Shown: in pieces, positions 13,260 through 24,627 of the stretch
Layout: every line of letters starts with the position of its first letter
Position numbering within the stretch: position 1 is the stretch's first letter
Origin: Geosiphon pyriformis
Lineage: Eukaryota; Glomeromycota; Glomeromycetes; Archaeosporales; Geosiphonaceae
Length of the DNA: 64,000 bases
NCBI GenBank assembly: GCA_016748015.1
Contig: JAAOMT010000675.1
Location: forward strand, 141,938-205,937
Direction of reading: 5' to 3'
The notes under the pieces: model-generated
The model's input: the letters and a program-made list of their open reading frames with translations, nothing else
What the model was told of the DNA's origin: nothing
Databases searched by the model: none
Position numbers and translations under genes: made by a program

Positions 13260-13325
13260 TTTCTCCTAAAAAAAATTCTTTGCTCTCACAGTGGCCAGGG
13301 GATTGACGAGAGAAAAATTTTTTTT

Positions 13326-13655
13326 TTATATGGTTAATTATTTTTAAAAAATATGTAAATTGTTTAATTAATAACTTAATTATTATTTTGATTATTAATT
13401 ACTTTAAATAATTATATAAGTAATAAAAAACATATAAAAAATAAAAAAAATAAAAATTATTTTTAAATATTTAATCCTTCTATATTGTTTATTTCTTTTT
13501 TGCAATTTTTTCAAATATTTAAATATTTGTAAATAAAAAATTACTTGTTAATATTTACATAATTTATTAATTTTAAAATTATTAAATAAGATATAAAATA
13601 ATAATAGTAGTATTATTTTGTTAATAATTATAAATTATTATTATTATTATTTTTT
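13326..13655. other. AT-rich spacer between LINE B 5' end and LINE C 3' end
   Basis: The sequence is almost pure A/T with (TAA)n-like runs near 13,620-13,655 that belong to or follow the tail of LINE C. No gene or recognisable motif is visible. Confidence 0.5.
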
Positions 13656-13777
13656 ATTTATTTTATGAGTAAGGTCCAAACGTGACTTAGTACTATACAT
13701 CATACAAATGATCTAAACTAGAGGCAAATCATGCACTTTCTACACATGACCAGCCATTCAAGCCAGCCAGGACAACA

Positions 13778-16700
13778 CTACATACCTATATGTACAGAAA
13801 CTGTGTCCTCAATACCCGAAAAGAATGAACAAAGCTTACAAAACCCAAAACTAATCCCAAAAGCTTCAGCCACACCCAACAACCTAATCACACCAGCCAA
13901 AAACACAGCAGGCAAACCAGAAATTGACACGAGAATGGATCCATCACATGGAATCAAACCATGCCTCTTCATAAACACCCGGTGTTTGGCACGGACCAAC
14001 CAGATATCATCTTGAAATGCAAGACAAAACTCATGCACAAAGCTCACAATCCTTTTAGTACCTTCCTTAGAATCTTTAAAAACCAAGACAGACTCATGAA
14101 ACCAGTCATCAAAAACAAAGCCCTTACACAGAGCAACACCAATTCCAACCTCAGAAATACAAGAAGCCAACATTTACAAGACCCATAAAGAAGAGCAAGA
14201 TAGACCAGAAAGAGCCTCCCAAGCTGAAACATGAGCGTCCAACAAACGAGCATGGCCAGCAGCATCCTGAGGACACGAAAAGACATGATTCGAGATCTCA
14301 ACATCACCACAGAACAGACAGACCACACTGGGGTATTTTCTATCATATAATTATTTGCACACAGCAACAGGAAGCCGATGATGGAGAGCCTTCATAAAGT
14401 AAGTATGACAGCTTGCCATGCGTATGCTGGTGAAACTAGAAGCCAAGTGAAAATCAGTGTGCCACACCAAAGAAGACTTAAACCAATTGATATCAGCACG
14501 CAAACTATCAGCCACAATGCAAGAACCAACTCCAACCTCCCAACGAACTTGATTAACTGATCAGAAAACATCACAAACAAAGTGTCTAAAATTACCAGAA
14601 ACTGTCATACCACCAGCATACAGAAAATGTTTACTGACTAAATAAGGCAAACACCAAGCAGAGAGAGCAGTGTCTTTGGCAAGTGCATCAGTATGCTCAT
14701 TGTCTAAGACACCTGAATGACCTTTTACCTTAACCCAATTCACATCCAAATTTTTTTGATGAATGATGGTAGCAATGTGGTGACGCTTGATCCAATAGCA
14801 GTTCCTAAAATCCAGACGAATCAACGAAGACTCCGACTCACATGCATCCAAAGCAGCTTGGCTATTTGAAAACAAGTCAATTGAATAAGAAAAAGAAATA
14901 CACTCAAGGGCCAAAGTTATGGCTTGTAGCTTCATTATAGTAGAAGAAACCAAACCAGACACCCCAACACCCAAACCCAAGTTAATGTCCTCAAAAAAAA
15001 TGGCAGCATCTGTTTTCATGTTAATAGTGCCCAGACCAGACAGAGACCCATCCATATACACAGAAAGGCGGACAGCATTAACAGTTAGCAAAATGTCACA
15101 AACCACACCAAAATCACAAAAAAAACAAATATCTGACACAACATAACCATCTACCAAAGAAGAACTTGAGGAGAGGAGAACAACACCACCAAGAAAGCAA
15201 ATGGAGAGATCAAACCAGAAAAGAATTGGGCCATGAGGGTCCAGCCTCTTTCAGCACTTGAAGGTCTTTCAACTGAAAACATCACCATCATGGCCACAAA
15301 GCTGCTCCACAAAAGCAATTCTATAATGTCTGAGCGAAGAGATACACTTGAAAAAACAGGGTTCACCAAAAACCAAAAACATAGGAGTACTGCACTGATG
15401 GCGAAAAGCACAAGCCACAGAGCCACCCAAAGACAAATCACACCTGGAAAAAATATGTACCACACCAGCCAAAAAATTGTTTGAGGGATTGACACCAATA
15501 CAAGACAGAAACAGCAAAGAATGACGTGAATGCCAGCTGAAAACTTGAAGATCATGAGATCTATGGGAAAAAAGGCAACCCAAAATACCAGTAGAATTTA
15601 CAAAAGTAATAGTGGATGCCAATTTACTCTCAGCCTGAATCTGCTCAAAAGTCTTCAAACCATATAATAAGGAGTGGTGCAGTGCATCATTGGAGAAATT
15701 ACAGGGCAACCCAAACTTAGATTTCAAGATCTTGCATACTAGAGCATCCTATTTGTTACAAACACCCACAAAAACAAAACTAAACTGAGTCCTATAGCTG
15801 ATGATAGGAAAAAGAACCACGGACACCAAATACACACATTGTTTATCAGAAACTGCCTTTCTTAAAACCAGATTCACAAAAAACCACACATCCGCCTGGG
15901 CTTTAGCTAAGCTGGGCTTTGAAAGACCCTCGGAAAATAAAAAAATGCTTAGATAATGATGAGATTCCCTTTTCTTGGCAATAAAAATAGGCACACTACT
16001 GATAGTTAAATGAGAGTCTGACACCCGACAATTAATGGAGATGGCCACCGTTTTGTCATTATTTACAGAAATATCATTAAACCTAAAAAATTCACTAGCA
16101 ACATCAAGGATGCATTGTGTAGCAGCCTGGCTGCTACCAACCCAAATAGTATCATCGACAAAAGCGCTGGCAGCAAGAAACGAAGACAGCTCAGCTTGAG
16201 GATCCGCCCAGCCAGTTTTAGATATAAAATGAGAATTCAATCTGTAGCCATACACACTATCTTGTCTTTTAACTTCACACAAGAGTGAATCATAGAATAT
16301 ACACTGGAGAAGAGAAAAGAAAACTTCCTCTTGGTCCAGCCCATCATGAACACAATACCTATCAGTCAAGCCGAAGTCAGTTATCACTTTGTTAACATGA
16401 CTATTGTGAATGCTACCAAAAAATCTAATAAACTTCTCACACATCTTAATTTTGACCAGACTCCTCTTGAGATGTTTCCAACCAACTGAGTCATAAGCCT
16501 TACGCATGTCTTGTAAAACCAGCCAGAGTTCTTGGTTTTTTTCCAGAGCATCTTCAATCACTGAACCAACAACAAAAATGGGAGACTGCATTGTTGTACC
16601 CTTTAAAACTGAAAAATTGTCCTTACAAAGAACATCAAAAGCACTGCAAGCTGAAGAAATCCTATCTGAGAGAATCTTGAAAAGAATCTTGCAGGCTGTT

Positions 16701-18466
16701 TCAATTAGAGCAATAGGATGAGTGTTCATGAGAACTCTCTTTCATTTATACGGTTTAAGAATCATAGAAATCCAAACTTCTTTCCAAGGTCCAGGAATTG
16801 ACTCACTAACTAAACACAGGTTCAAGAGCACCAGAAACATATCCAAAACTGATTTGTCACAACACTTCTACAATTCGTTAGAGATACCAGAAAAACCAGC
16901 CACTTTTCTATCAGGAAGATCCTTGATAACTGCCAACATTTCATCAAAACTAATCAGACACATAACACCAGAAAAAACACTATCAAAAACATGCTCCAGA
17001 GGCCGATATTGGTGAACCCAATCTCCAGAGATGTCAGAAACCACCCTATGCTTTTTGGTCCATTCCTCCATGATGTCATTCACCTTTGATTTGACAGAGT
17101 CAGGCTCCAAAACCAACTCATCTTTTACAACCAAATAATTTAAGACTACTTTGCAAAAGAGATGCTCCAAAACACTCTTAATAGTGTGACTTTTGTCTAG
17201 TTCAAAACTCTCCATCCTCTTACTAATAGCCTGCTTGATTGAAGATTCCTCAGCATGTTTAGATTCCAACAACTTAGAAGCACAGTACAACTTCCTTGCT
17301 TTGGCCAGCACAGAACGAATAAGATCGAAACTAGAACCTGAAAGAAACAAAGATCTTACCACCAATGCACCAGAGGAATCAAGCTTATCCCATGTCTCTA
17401 ACAATGAAACAAAATCCCCACTGGAAACCAAGCAAGAATTCCTAACCAGCTTAGACACCAGCAGTTTCAGTTTATGAAACCTAGAAGAAACCTTATTAAA
17501 AACACTATCAAAACTCTTGAACCATTTTTTTTTGAAAGTTCTATCTGCTGAAAGAACCATAATTTTCCGAACAATGTTCCACATCTCATCCATATCTGAA
17601 AATTTCCTAGCTGTAACAAAAGCATCCGAAAACATAGAAGCATTATCAGTCGTAGCATTCTTGAACTCCAACCATTTCATCTCACTGGCACATTTGATGT
17701 CAAATTTCCAATGATCTCTGTTGGCCTGTTTGCACAATGAAGAAAGCTGCACATCTAATAACCCACCTACACCCACAGACACAGAAACAGCCTTATGATC
17801 AGTATCAAAAAAATCATCAACACCAGCCACACTGTAATCTACAACCGCATTAATCAAATTAAAGGAGACAAAAACGTAGTCAATTGTCTTGGTGACACCA
17901 TGAGAATTGTACCAAGTCGGAGATTTCACAAACAAACTCCCACCCAAAGAGTTGACCAAACCCAAATCAAAACACTTATTGAAACTGGCACATTTGTGAG
18001 AACCATCCTCATTGAAATCACCACCAAGAATGACAAAAAAAAATTCATTCATTGCTTTAGCAATGAAAGAGTTGATATTACCAGTCTGAAAGAAACAAAC
18101 CACTGAAGAAGCACCAGCATACACCCCCAGAATCAACACAGAAAGTTTGTTCTTAAAAAGCAGCCTCACTGACAAGAGCCAACTAGGCACCTCCAAAATC
18201 TTGCACACATGTCTCACCAATGAAGAGTTCAAAATAATAGCAACACCAGATTCCATGTGACCAGAATCCAGACCAAAAGTAAAAACACAAACGCTATCAA
18301 ACTTATTAGCGATCCAAGGACGAATCTTCCCCTTCAACTTTGTTTCAGTGACAATGGAAACCAGATTGTTCATATCCTTATGCCAATGAACAATGTCTGC
18401 CTGCTTTGCACAATTGTTCATACCTCTAATATTGCACGTGGCAATCTTCCAAACTAAATGAGTCAT
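13778..18466 (-). pseudogene. LINE C ORF2 polyprotein: EN, RT, RNase H, CCHC; nonsense changes only
   Basis: The start is the ATG at 18464-18466. The first 533 codons are uninterrupted and hold a complete APE-like endonuclease: ATCNIRGMN, TETKL, VILGGDFNED, KTIDYVFV and FFDTDHKAV. The RT core follows, with AFVDDTIWVGS near 16,150. RNase H is well preserved: YMDGSL, MKLQAITLALE, SNSQAALDA and WVKVKGHSGVLDNEHTDALA. The terminal CCHC is intact (CLFCGDVEISNHVFSC). The whole 4,689-nt span stays in one frame. The roughly eight internal stops fit TGG to TAG/TGA or CGA to TGA by comparison with A, B and D. Confidence 0.9.
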
Positions 18467-20415
18467 CGAGATAATGTGGGAGCTGACAAACCTGAACCAG
18501 AACACAAAAGATTCAACTTATCCAAAACTAAACCAACTGAAACTTCCAAAGTGACCAATTTTGTCTCCAAACTGCCCACCTTGGCAGTAAAAACCTTGGA
18601 ACCACTAGCGCTAAGGTTGACAATAGCATCATTAGTGACAAGAGGAGTAATATCCAAAGAACTTAAAGCATTGTCTACAATCATATCCAAATTTACCTCA
18701 AAACCCAAAACTGCAGAAGCAATAGGAAGGAAAACCAGAGAAGAAAGAACCAAAAAAACCACACCAAAGAAATCCAACCTAACCAGGATGCCAGAAACAT
18801 GGTCAGCTAAAAGCTCCAAAGAGCATTCCAAAATCGCCAAACAATCACTTAAACAGGAAACAACAAGAGGATCAGAGACCACTAAAGGAGGAACCAAACC
18901 AGAACGCAAACCAGAACCAGAAGAACCAGAAAGAAATGCACAGAAGGGGGTGCCACTAGTAACTTGGGCCCATGTCTTGCCACTAAATGAAACTAGATGA
19001 GCAATAGAAGCTGATTTTTTCTTATATATACCAGCCAGGTGAACCTGATCCTGATCAAAAACCACCCTCTTTCCACGAACACCAGAACTTCTATCCACAG
19101 GACAGTCAGCATAGATATAACCAAATTGGTCACACTTGGCACAACTAGCCAAACCAAGACTAGCCCAATGCAAACTAACACCCTTGAAAATTGGAACAGT
19201 ACTAACAGCAACCAATCTGGCAATCTCATCTTCAAAACAAATGATTGCACACCAATCACAGACATATGAACCAGGATTACGGCCAATGAAACAAGTTTTC
19301 CCACCATATGAATCCAACAGACCAAAAAGATCATGAGCAGTAGTACCAATTAGGAGAGTGTAAAACAATGCCTGATGCTGATCCCTGAATATCCACATTT
19401 GCTTGTCCTTAATTGTCTTCACCACATGAACAGAATCTTTTCTCACAAGTACAGACCACCTAGCTGTGACCAAATCAGTCAACTCAGATGATTCATATTC
19501 CACCAGGGCCTTTTGCCAAAGACCAATAAGTTGCATCTTAATTGAAATGATCTTTCCGAATTTAGAAAACACAGCCATAATAGCTAATTTGGGAAGATTG
19601 ATTGGGATCTCCTTGACAATAATTTCCTGATCTGAACAGCCATTTACTTTCCTATGATCATCATTAACCAGAATATTCTTACTAACTGCCAACAACTTTG
19701 CCTTATTCAAACTAGATTCTAACATAAAGGATAATCTAATAATACCAGAAAATTTTGAAGGAGTGGAAGCTCCTCCAAAACCATTAATTTTATAAAAAAT
19801 TTTCTTTACTGCAAACAACTTATTACTGTTGGTTTTTCTGGGCACAGTAGACAGCTCTATATTTAGGATGAAAGATTTGACTGGCCTAAAACTATGTATA
19901 TTCGCTGTACATGATTCAATCAACAGCACAGAGCTGGCAAACTTAGAAGAAGAAAGCATCAAAATGTCATCATCATCACTCATGTTATCAAATGTTGGAA
20001 TTTTTGGTGGGTGCCCTAACACATATGTCCGAGTACAGGTTTTCCTAGACATTGTTTTGTTTTTACATTCACCGTGCTCAGAAGCAACCAAATCTACATA
20101 ACTGGTCTCTTCGGCGACCATATTTTCCATGTTCTCTATGTTAGAAAGACCACTAACATTACTAGCTATACTATCTACTTCACTGCCCTAAAACACTGCA
20201 AGTTTCGTTCTAGAGTTACCAATATCCAACAAATTCAGCAGTCCAGCAGACGAGTTCACCATGTTTCTACTAGTTTCAGGCTTTTTCAGTTTTTTAAATG
20301 ACACACCACAGGAGTAGACACTTTTTACTCACTTTTTTTTGGTGTTTGGATGGGTTCCTAAACCAGTCGAGCCAGAGCCAGATCCACCAGTAGATGAGTT
20401 TACCAGTTCTATCAT
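18463..20415 (-). pseudogene. LINE C ORF1: RRM-like and knuckle protein
   Basis: An uninterrupted stretch of 555 codons (20,130-18,463) covers KKIFYKINGFGGAST, the RRM-like KEIPINLPKLAI and FSKFGKIISIKMQLIG. It continues with a knuckle in which H is Y (CAKCDQFGYIYADC) and a C-terminal leucine-rich segment (KVGSLETKLVTLEVSV). Homology to B continues upstream of 20,130 through at least one stop (TAG for W near 20,188) to a probable ATG at 20,415, so the real N-terminus is longer than the open frame. Its TGA at 18463-18465 is embedded in CGATGAC, sharing ATG with ORF2. Expected role: RNA chaperone or ribonucleoprotein formation. Confidence 0.85.
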
Positions 20416-20527
20416 AACAAATACAGGAAAACAAAGGGAGATAGGAGAAGGGAAAACTATAACTTCAATAAATCTTTTGCTTTCGTCATGGTCAGGGGAT
20501 CGACAAGAGAAAGATATTTTTGTTTAT

Positions 20528-21774
20528 TATTATTATTATTTTTTTTATTTTTAAATTTTCCAAAAAAAATTAAGTAACTATAATTTAAAGATTAATTACA
20601 TATATTAAATTTTTACTTTTTTAATTTACTTTTTTAAATAAATTTTTTTTTATTATTTTTATTATTTTCAATAGTTTTTTTTGTTATTTGTTAATTTGTT
20701 ATTTTAATTTATAATATTATAATTGTATAATATAAAAAAAACTTTTAATGTAAGTTTTAAGTCATAAAAACATAGTTTTTTTATTTAAGTTTTAATAATA
20801 ATAAGTATATAATATTGTTTTAACAAGTTTAAATAACTAGTTGTATTTAATTTAAAATACTTTGTTGTTATATTATATTAAGTAATACTTAAATTTTATT
20901 TGTAAAACTTAATAAAAAAATTATTTTAGAAAAATTAAAATATTTTAAAATTGTAAAATATTTTAAAAAAGTTAAAATTATTTTTGTTAACCAATTTTTA
21001 AATAATCATAATAAGTATATTACTTAAAAAAACTTTTATTATAAAAAATACTTAAATTTTGAAGATTTAATTTCTAATTGATTTATATATATATTTAATT
21101 TAATCTTAAAAATAATTTGTTAACAAAAAATTTTTGTAAAATAATTAAAAATCAAAAATTATTATTAATATATTGTTAAATAAAAATATATTCTTGAAAA
21201 TTTAGTTCTATTTAATACTAAAAAAAAGTTTTTAATAATATAATAATATTTAATAATATTTAATATCATTAAAAAATTTTATTAAAAAGCTAAATTTAAA
21301 ATTAATAATAATATTTTTTATTATTTGTAAAATTAATTATGCTGTATTATTTTGATTTAATATTTTGTTTTTTATTTATATAATAAAAAGTTACTGTATT
21401 GTGTATTTAATATAATAAAATAAAATTTTCAAATTATAGCTTTGTTTGCAATTTAAATTTAACAGTTTATTAGAAATTGTTAAGTAAATATTTATTGTTT
21501 TGGTAGTTTTTAATTAATACAAGTTTAAGTATTTTTTTAATGTTTTAATTATTGTTTTTAAGTATTAATAATAATAATCTATATATAATAATAAGTATGA
21601 ACTTTGTGTTTAAAAATTAAATTAATATAAAAACTATAATAATAAAATTAGTTAATTTTGTTTGCAAAATAATAATTAAATACAAAAAACACATTTAATT
21701 ACTTGATTTTATGTTTAAAGCTATATTAAAAAAAAATACTTTGCATGCTAATAATTTTGTGTTTGCTATTGTTA
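20528..21774. other. AT desert with one copy of a palindrome-type repeat
   Basis: No coding capacity is visible. Bases 20735-20915 align with the repeats at 27270-27480 (+) and 34455-34680 (-): shared blocks include ATAATATTGTTTTAA followed by TTTAAAT. The central hairpin is largely lost in this copy. The rest is A/T-rich sequence I cannot assign. Confidence 0.5.
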
Positions 21775-22010
21775 ATGGTTTTTTTGTTGTATTGTTTAAG
21801 AATATAGTAGAAATACTAAACATTATGGAGAATTATGTTATGAATTTTGGTATAAGAGCTTTTTATTTGTTTTTTTAGGTTTAAGTGGTAATGTTTTGGT
21901 TAGAATAATTATGTAGTGTTATTTTAATTGGCCCAAGTAGTAGAAAAAGCATAAATCATATTTAATTTAGGACTGCATTCGTTAAATAAATAAAAATTAG
22001 TATTATATTT
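21775..22010 (+). mobile_element. Decayed LINE 3' end (relic 1)
   Basis: The segment reads like the last codons and 3' UTR of the local LINE family with heavy loss of G and C. A GTAGTGTTATTTTAATTGGC block is followed by AGAAAAAGCATAAATCAT, then a CATTCGTTAAATAAAT tail like those of A and D. Only the last ~230 bp are recognisable. Confidence 0.5.
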
Positions 22011-22201
22011 AAATTCTATTAGTTTTTAGCAAAAGAAAAGTTAATTCTAATTTGAACAAAAAAAAATATTTTGGTAAATTGTATTACTTTGTTATAAATA
22101 CATTTTTTGAAAAATATTAATATAATTTTTTAAATATGCTTTAGCAAGTTTATTAATTAAACATTATATTAAAATTTAATGTAAAAGTATAGGTAATGTA
22201 G

Positions 22202-22232
22202 ATAAAAATAAAAATAAAAATAAAAATAAAAA
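22202..22232 (+). repeat. (AAAAT)n-type microsatellite
   Basis: About six uninterrupted five-base units of ATAAA/AAAAT, possibly grown from a retroelement A tail. Confidence 0.85.
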
Positions 22233-22319
22233 TGTAAATTGTAGAGTTTTACGTTTTCTCGATGTTCTTCACGCAAAATAGTAGAAATCCCTTTTGCCAA
22301 TGATGAAACACTTTTTCGT

Positions 22320-22450
22320 TTGCCAAGAGGTTTTTCTGACAGCTCTAATCGGCAGATTTGGCTGGTTATTTTTTTTGGTTTGGGTAATAGTTTTGCTAGT
22401 TGACTAGCTCGGGTGGCTGGTCACGTGTAGAAAGGGCATGATCTATTTCT
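22320..22450 (+). mobile_element. LINE 3' end (relic 2), better preserved
   Basis: It contains GTGGCTGGTCACGTGTAGAA at 22413-22432 and the following GGCATGATC block. These match the 3' UTR of LINE C (GGCTGGTCATGTGTAGAAAG) almost base for base. Only the terminal ~130 bp are present, consistent with a 5'-truncated LINE insertion. It lies about 280 bp beyond the stop codon of the UBR7-like gene. Confidence 0.6.
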
Positions 22451-22733
22451 TGTGTGTTATGTATACATATAATAGTTGGACTACAGCAAAAAATATATAT
22501 ATATTAAATAATATATATCTAATTATATTTATAATAATCAGACAGAAGATTTTGTGCAAATAATTCCAAAATTTATTGTGATTAGCAAGAAAAAAGATGT
22601 AAAGGTTGATTCTTGTATATTTTATTATCTTTTTCATATTGAAGAAATTCTACGGGTAAAATTCGAAAAGTTAGATGAATGTCCAAATGGCATAATTTTG
22701 ATCCGATGGTATGACCATATCAGATAATATAGC

Positions 22734-24627
22734 TCAGAAAAAATTGTTCTCATTATTAGATAACTTGCGTTCCCCAAGTTTCGCCTGTATCAATTTAAAT
22801 TATGGTTTGCTTTAAAATAACTCATACACTCAAAAAGGAACGGATCAGGTGTGAAAGTATACCTGAACGAATTCCTCAATATCTTGTTTTGTAACTGTTT
22901 TTCCAGATTCGGCGAAAGGCTGTAGGAACTCGCGTATTTCATCTCTAAAAGTTTATCAAAATTTATTATGATCGGCCAAAGTAGGGAGATGGGTCAAAGA
23001 ATGAACAAAAAACAAGATACAAACCTCATTTTGTTATATGCAATCAAACCTAAGTTTTGATAAAAAATTTAATAATCTTTGATGAAGGTATATTGAAATA
23101 AAGTCCACGTTCACCTTCAATCGCAGTGACTCGATCCATTTGAGTCAGTATTTTCATGCCACTATCGAATATAGACGTTTCTGATATTGAGAACTTGGTG
23201 ATTAATATTTGATGATATCAAGTTTAAAATGTCACGTGAGTAGGATACACACGTGCTGATTCATCTTTGGGCGGTTCATGAGTATCCTCCTCTTGGAGGA
23301 TGAATTCTATCTGGTATTGTTTATAAAGCTTCATACACTGCGAAGTTTTAGGCGTATAGTGATCAGGATTATGTTGCGCAACGTGAGAAGAGCAGGGAAA
23401 CAAAACGAAAAATCACCTTGACACAACGGCATAACTCGTCACGCCACCCTTCAACGCAAAATATATCAACTAGGATATTATCACTGATCAAAGGAAAGTT
23501 ATCACGTTTACATTGTCCCCCCACTTCATCAGATTTCACCTTCTTGGAAGATCCAATATCATCATCAGACTCCTCCATCTTTCTCTTATTTGTAATTGAA
23601 GATAAAGATTGTGCCGACTTTTCGTCATTCTTAATTTCTTGAGAGTCCTTTCCAATCGCTGATTGACCTGATTCAGCTGGAATAGCTCTTGTGCTCTCTA
23701 ATTTTGTTTGTCCGGAGAAAAACATGTGTGAATGTTTGTAAGATTTTAGGAAAGGAAATTTAGAAGTGCAGGCGCGGCAAATGAACTCTTCGAAGGATTC
23801 TAGTTCAGGAATCTGTAAAATTAGATCTTTCGATGTTACTTTGGTTGGATCACGTGATTGTAATAGGATATTAGTAAGACCATACCGTAAAATTTTGATT
23901 TCCCAGCCTTTGTCCACTTACACAATCTTCATGGAACCAATCTTCACAGATACAACACTAGAAAATTAAGGTAGTACAAAAATTAAAAAATTTGGGTCAC
24001 ATGAATCAATACTCTTCAAGGAAGTAAGATTTCTACCTGATGCATATTAGACTCTTCTTTCTCAGGGTCATAATCTGCGTCGCACCTACACATAAAATTT
24101 TGGGTGTTGGTGTAAACAGTACAATCTGAAAATTCTATTTTCATTCATGTTTAGAAAGTCACAAACCAACAGAAACGTCCTTCAAAGTTGTGATTATAAT
24201 GGTTTTGTTCATTTGTCTCATTAGTTTCTTTAGGTTCAACCTGGCAAGGGTGCTTCCCAAGCCGACTAGTACCACAGTCACAACGAAACCCACGCTTGTT
24301 AAACAGTTCAACAAGATCGTGATCTAGCCTCAGAGGGTTAATAATTTGTTCATTGTCAAACAATGTTGTAAATAAATTATAGAAAGCCTGCAAATTACCT
24401 GCATGGCAGGCGATTGAGCAAGAGTAGCATACACCACCCGCTCCGTAACCCGCGTCAGGTTTACAAGTTTTACAAGCGTAGACAGGTTGGCGTAGGTACC
24501 CTTTGGAGAAGGTACACTGGTCGAAATTCCAGGGTAATATCTCCCCCGCTTCTTCCTCAAGAGTTTGTTGTTGTTCGAGAAATTCAACAGCAGTAGTCAC
24601 TTTGTCCTTGATGTCTTTTGAGGCCAT
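22734..24627 (-). CDS. UBR7: UBR7/mlo2-like UBR-box and PHD-finger E3 ubiquitin ligase
   Basis: Ten exons (minus strand, high to low) give 391 codons: 24627-24399, 24323-24167, 24085-24037, 23957-23922, 23812-23417, 23337-23253, 23180-23115, 23049-23025, 22944-22863, 22784-22734. All introns are GT-AG, 65-109 nt. The UBR box occupies about residues 35-105 (CTFSKGYLRQPVYACKTC, GGVCYSCSIACHADHDL, GFRCDCG). A PHD finger follows at about 130-180 (CCICEDWFHEDC, then CRAC). A lysine-rich acidic linker precedes the family C-terminal block (EGWRDELCRC, then a helical MDRVTAIEGLIAYNKMRDE). Human UBR7 is slightly longer (about 425 residues). The fission-yeast relative is mlo2. By family it ubiquitinates substrates, with chromatin/histone H2B reported for human UBR7. 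The splice model is mine, but phases agree at every junction. Confidence 0.93.

Larger units (their letters stand above)
6440..13325 (-). mobile_element. LINE copy B, essentially full length
   Basis: The copy is about 6.9 kb on the minus strand. It has a 5' UTR (start about 13,325, containing ATCCCCTGGCC, shared with copy C), ORF1, an overlapping ORF2, and a 3' UTR with the perfect palindrome GTGGCTAGCCAC at 6533-6544. It ends in an AT-rich tail. ORF1 and ORF2 each keep a single frame along their length. They are interrupted only by single-base nonsense changes, so this is a young copy silenced by point mutation rather than by indels. Confidence 0.9.
13656..20527 (-). mobile_element. LINE copy C, essentially full length
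   Basis: The copy has the same layout as B and about the same length (6.9 kb). The 5' UTR near 20,470-20,525 shares GTCGATCCCCTGACCATG with B, allowing for two differences. ORF1 and ORF2 overlap by four bases. The 3' UTR at 13,656-13,777 contains ATGGCTGGTCAT (minus-strand reading, 13746-13757), the hairpin position of the family. It ends in an A/T tail made of TAA units. B and C form one subgroup by 5' UTR and protein similarity. Confidence 0.9.

Noticed and set aside
24151-24330. Continuous reading frame through UBR7 intron 1 and into intron 2, giving a shorter 158-residue protein
   Set aside because: The canonical UBR box sequence is restored only by removing the 75-nt intron, and the PHD finger continues in the next exon.
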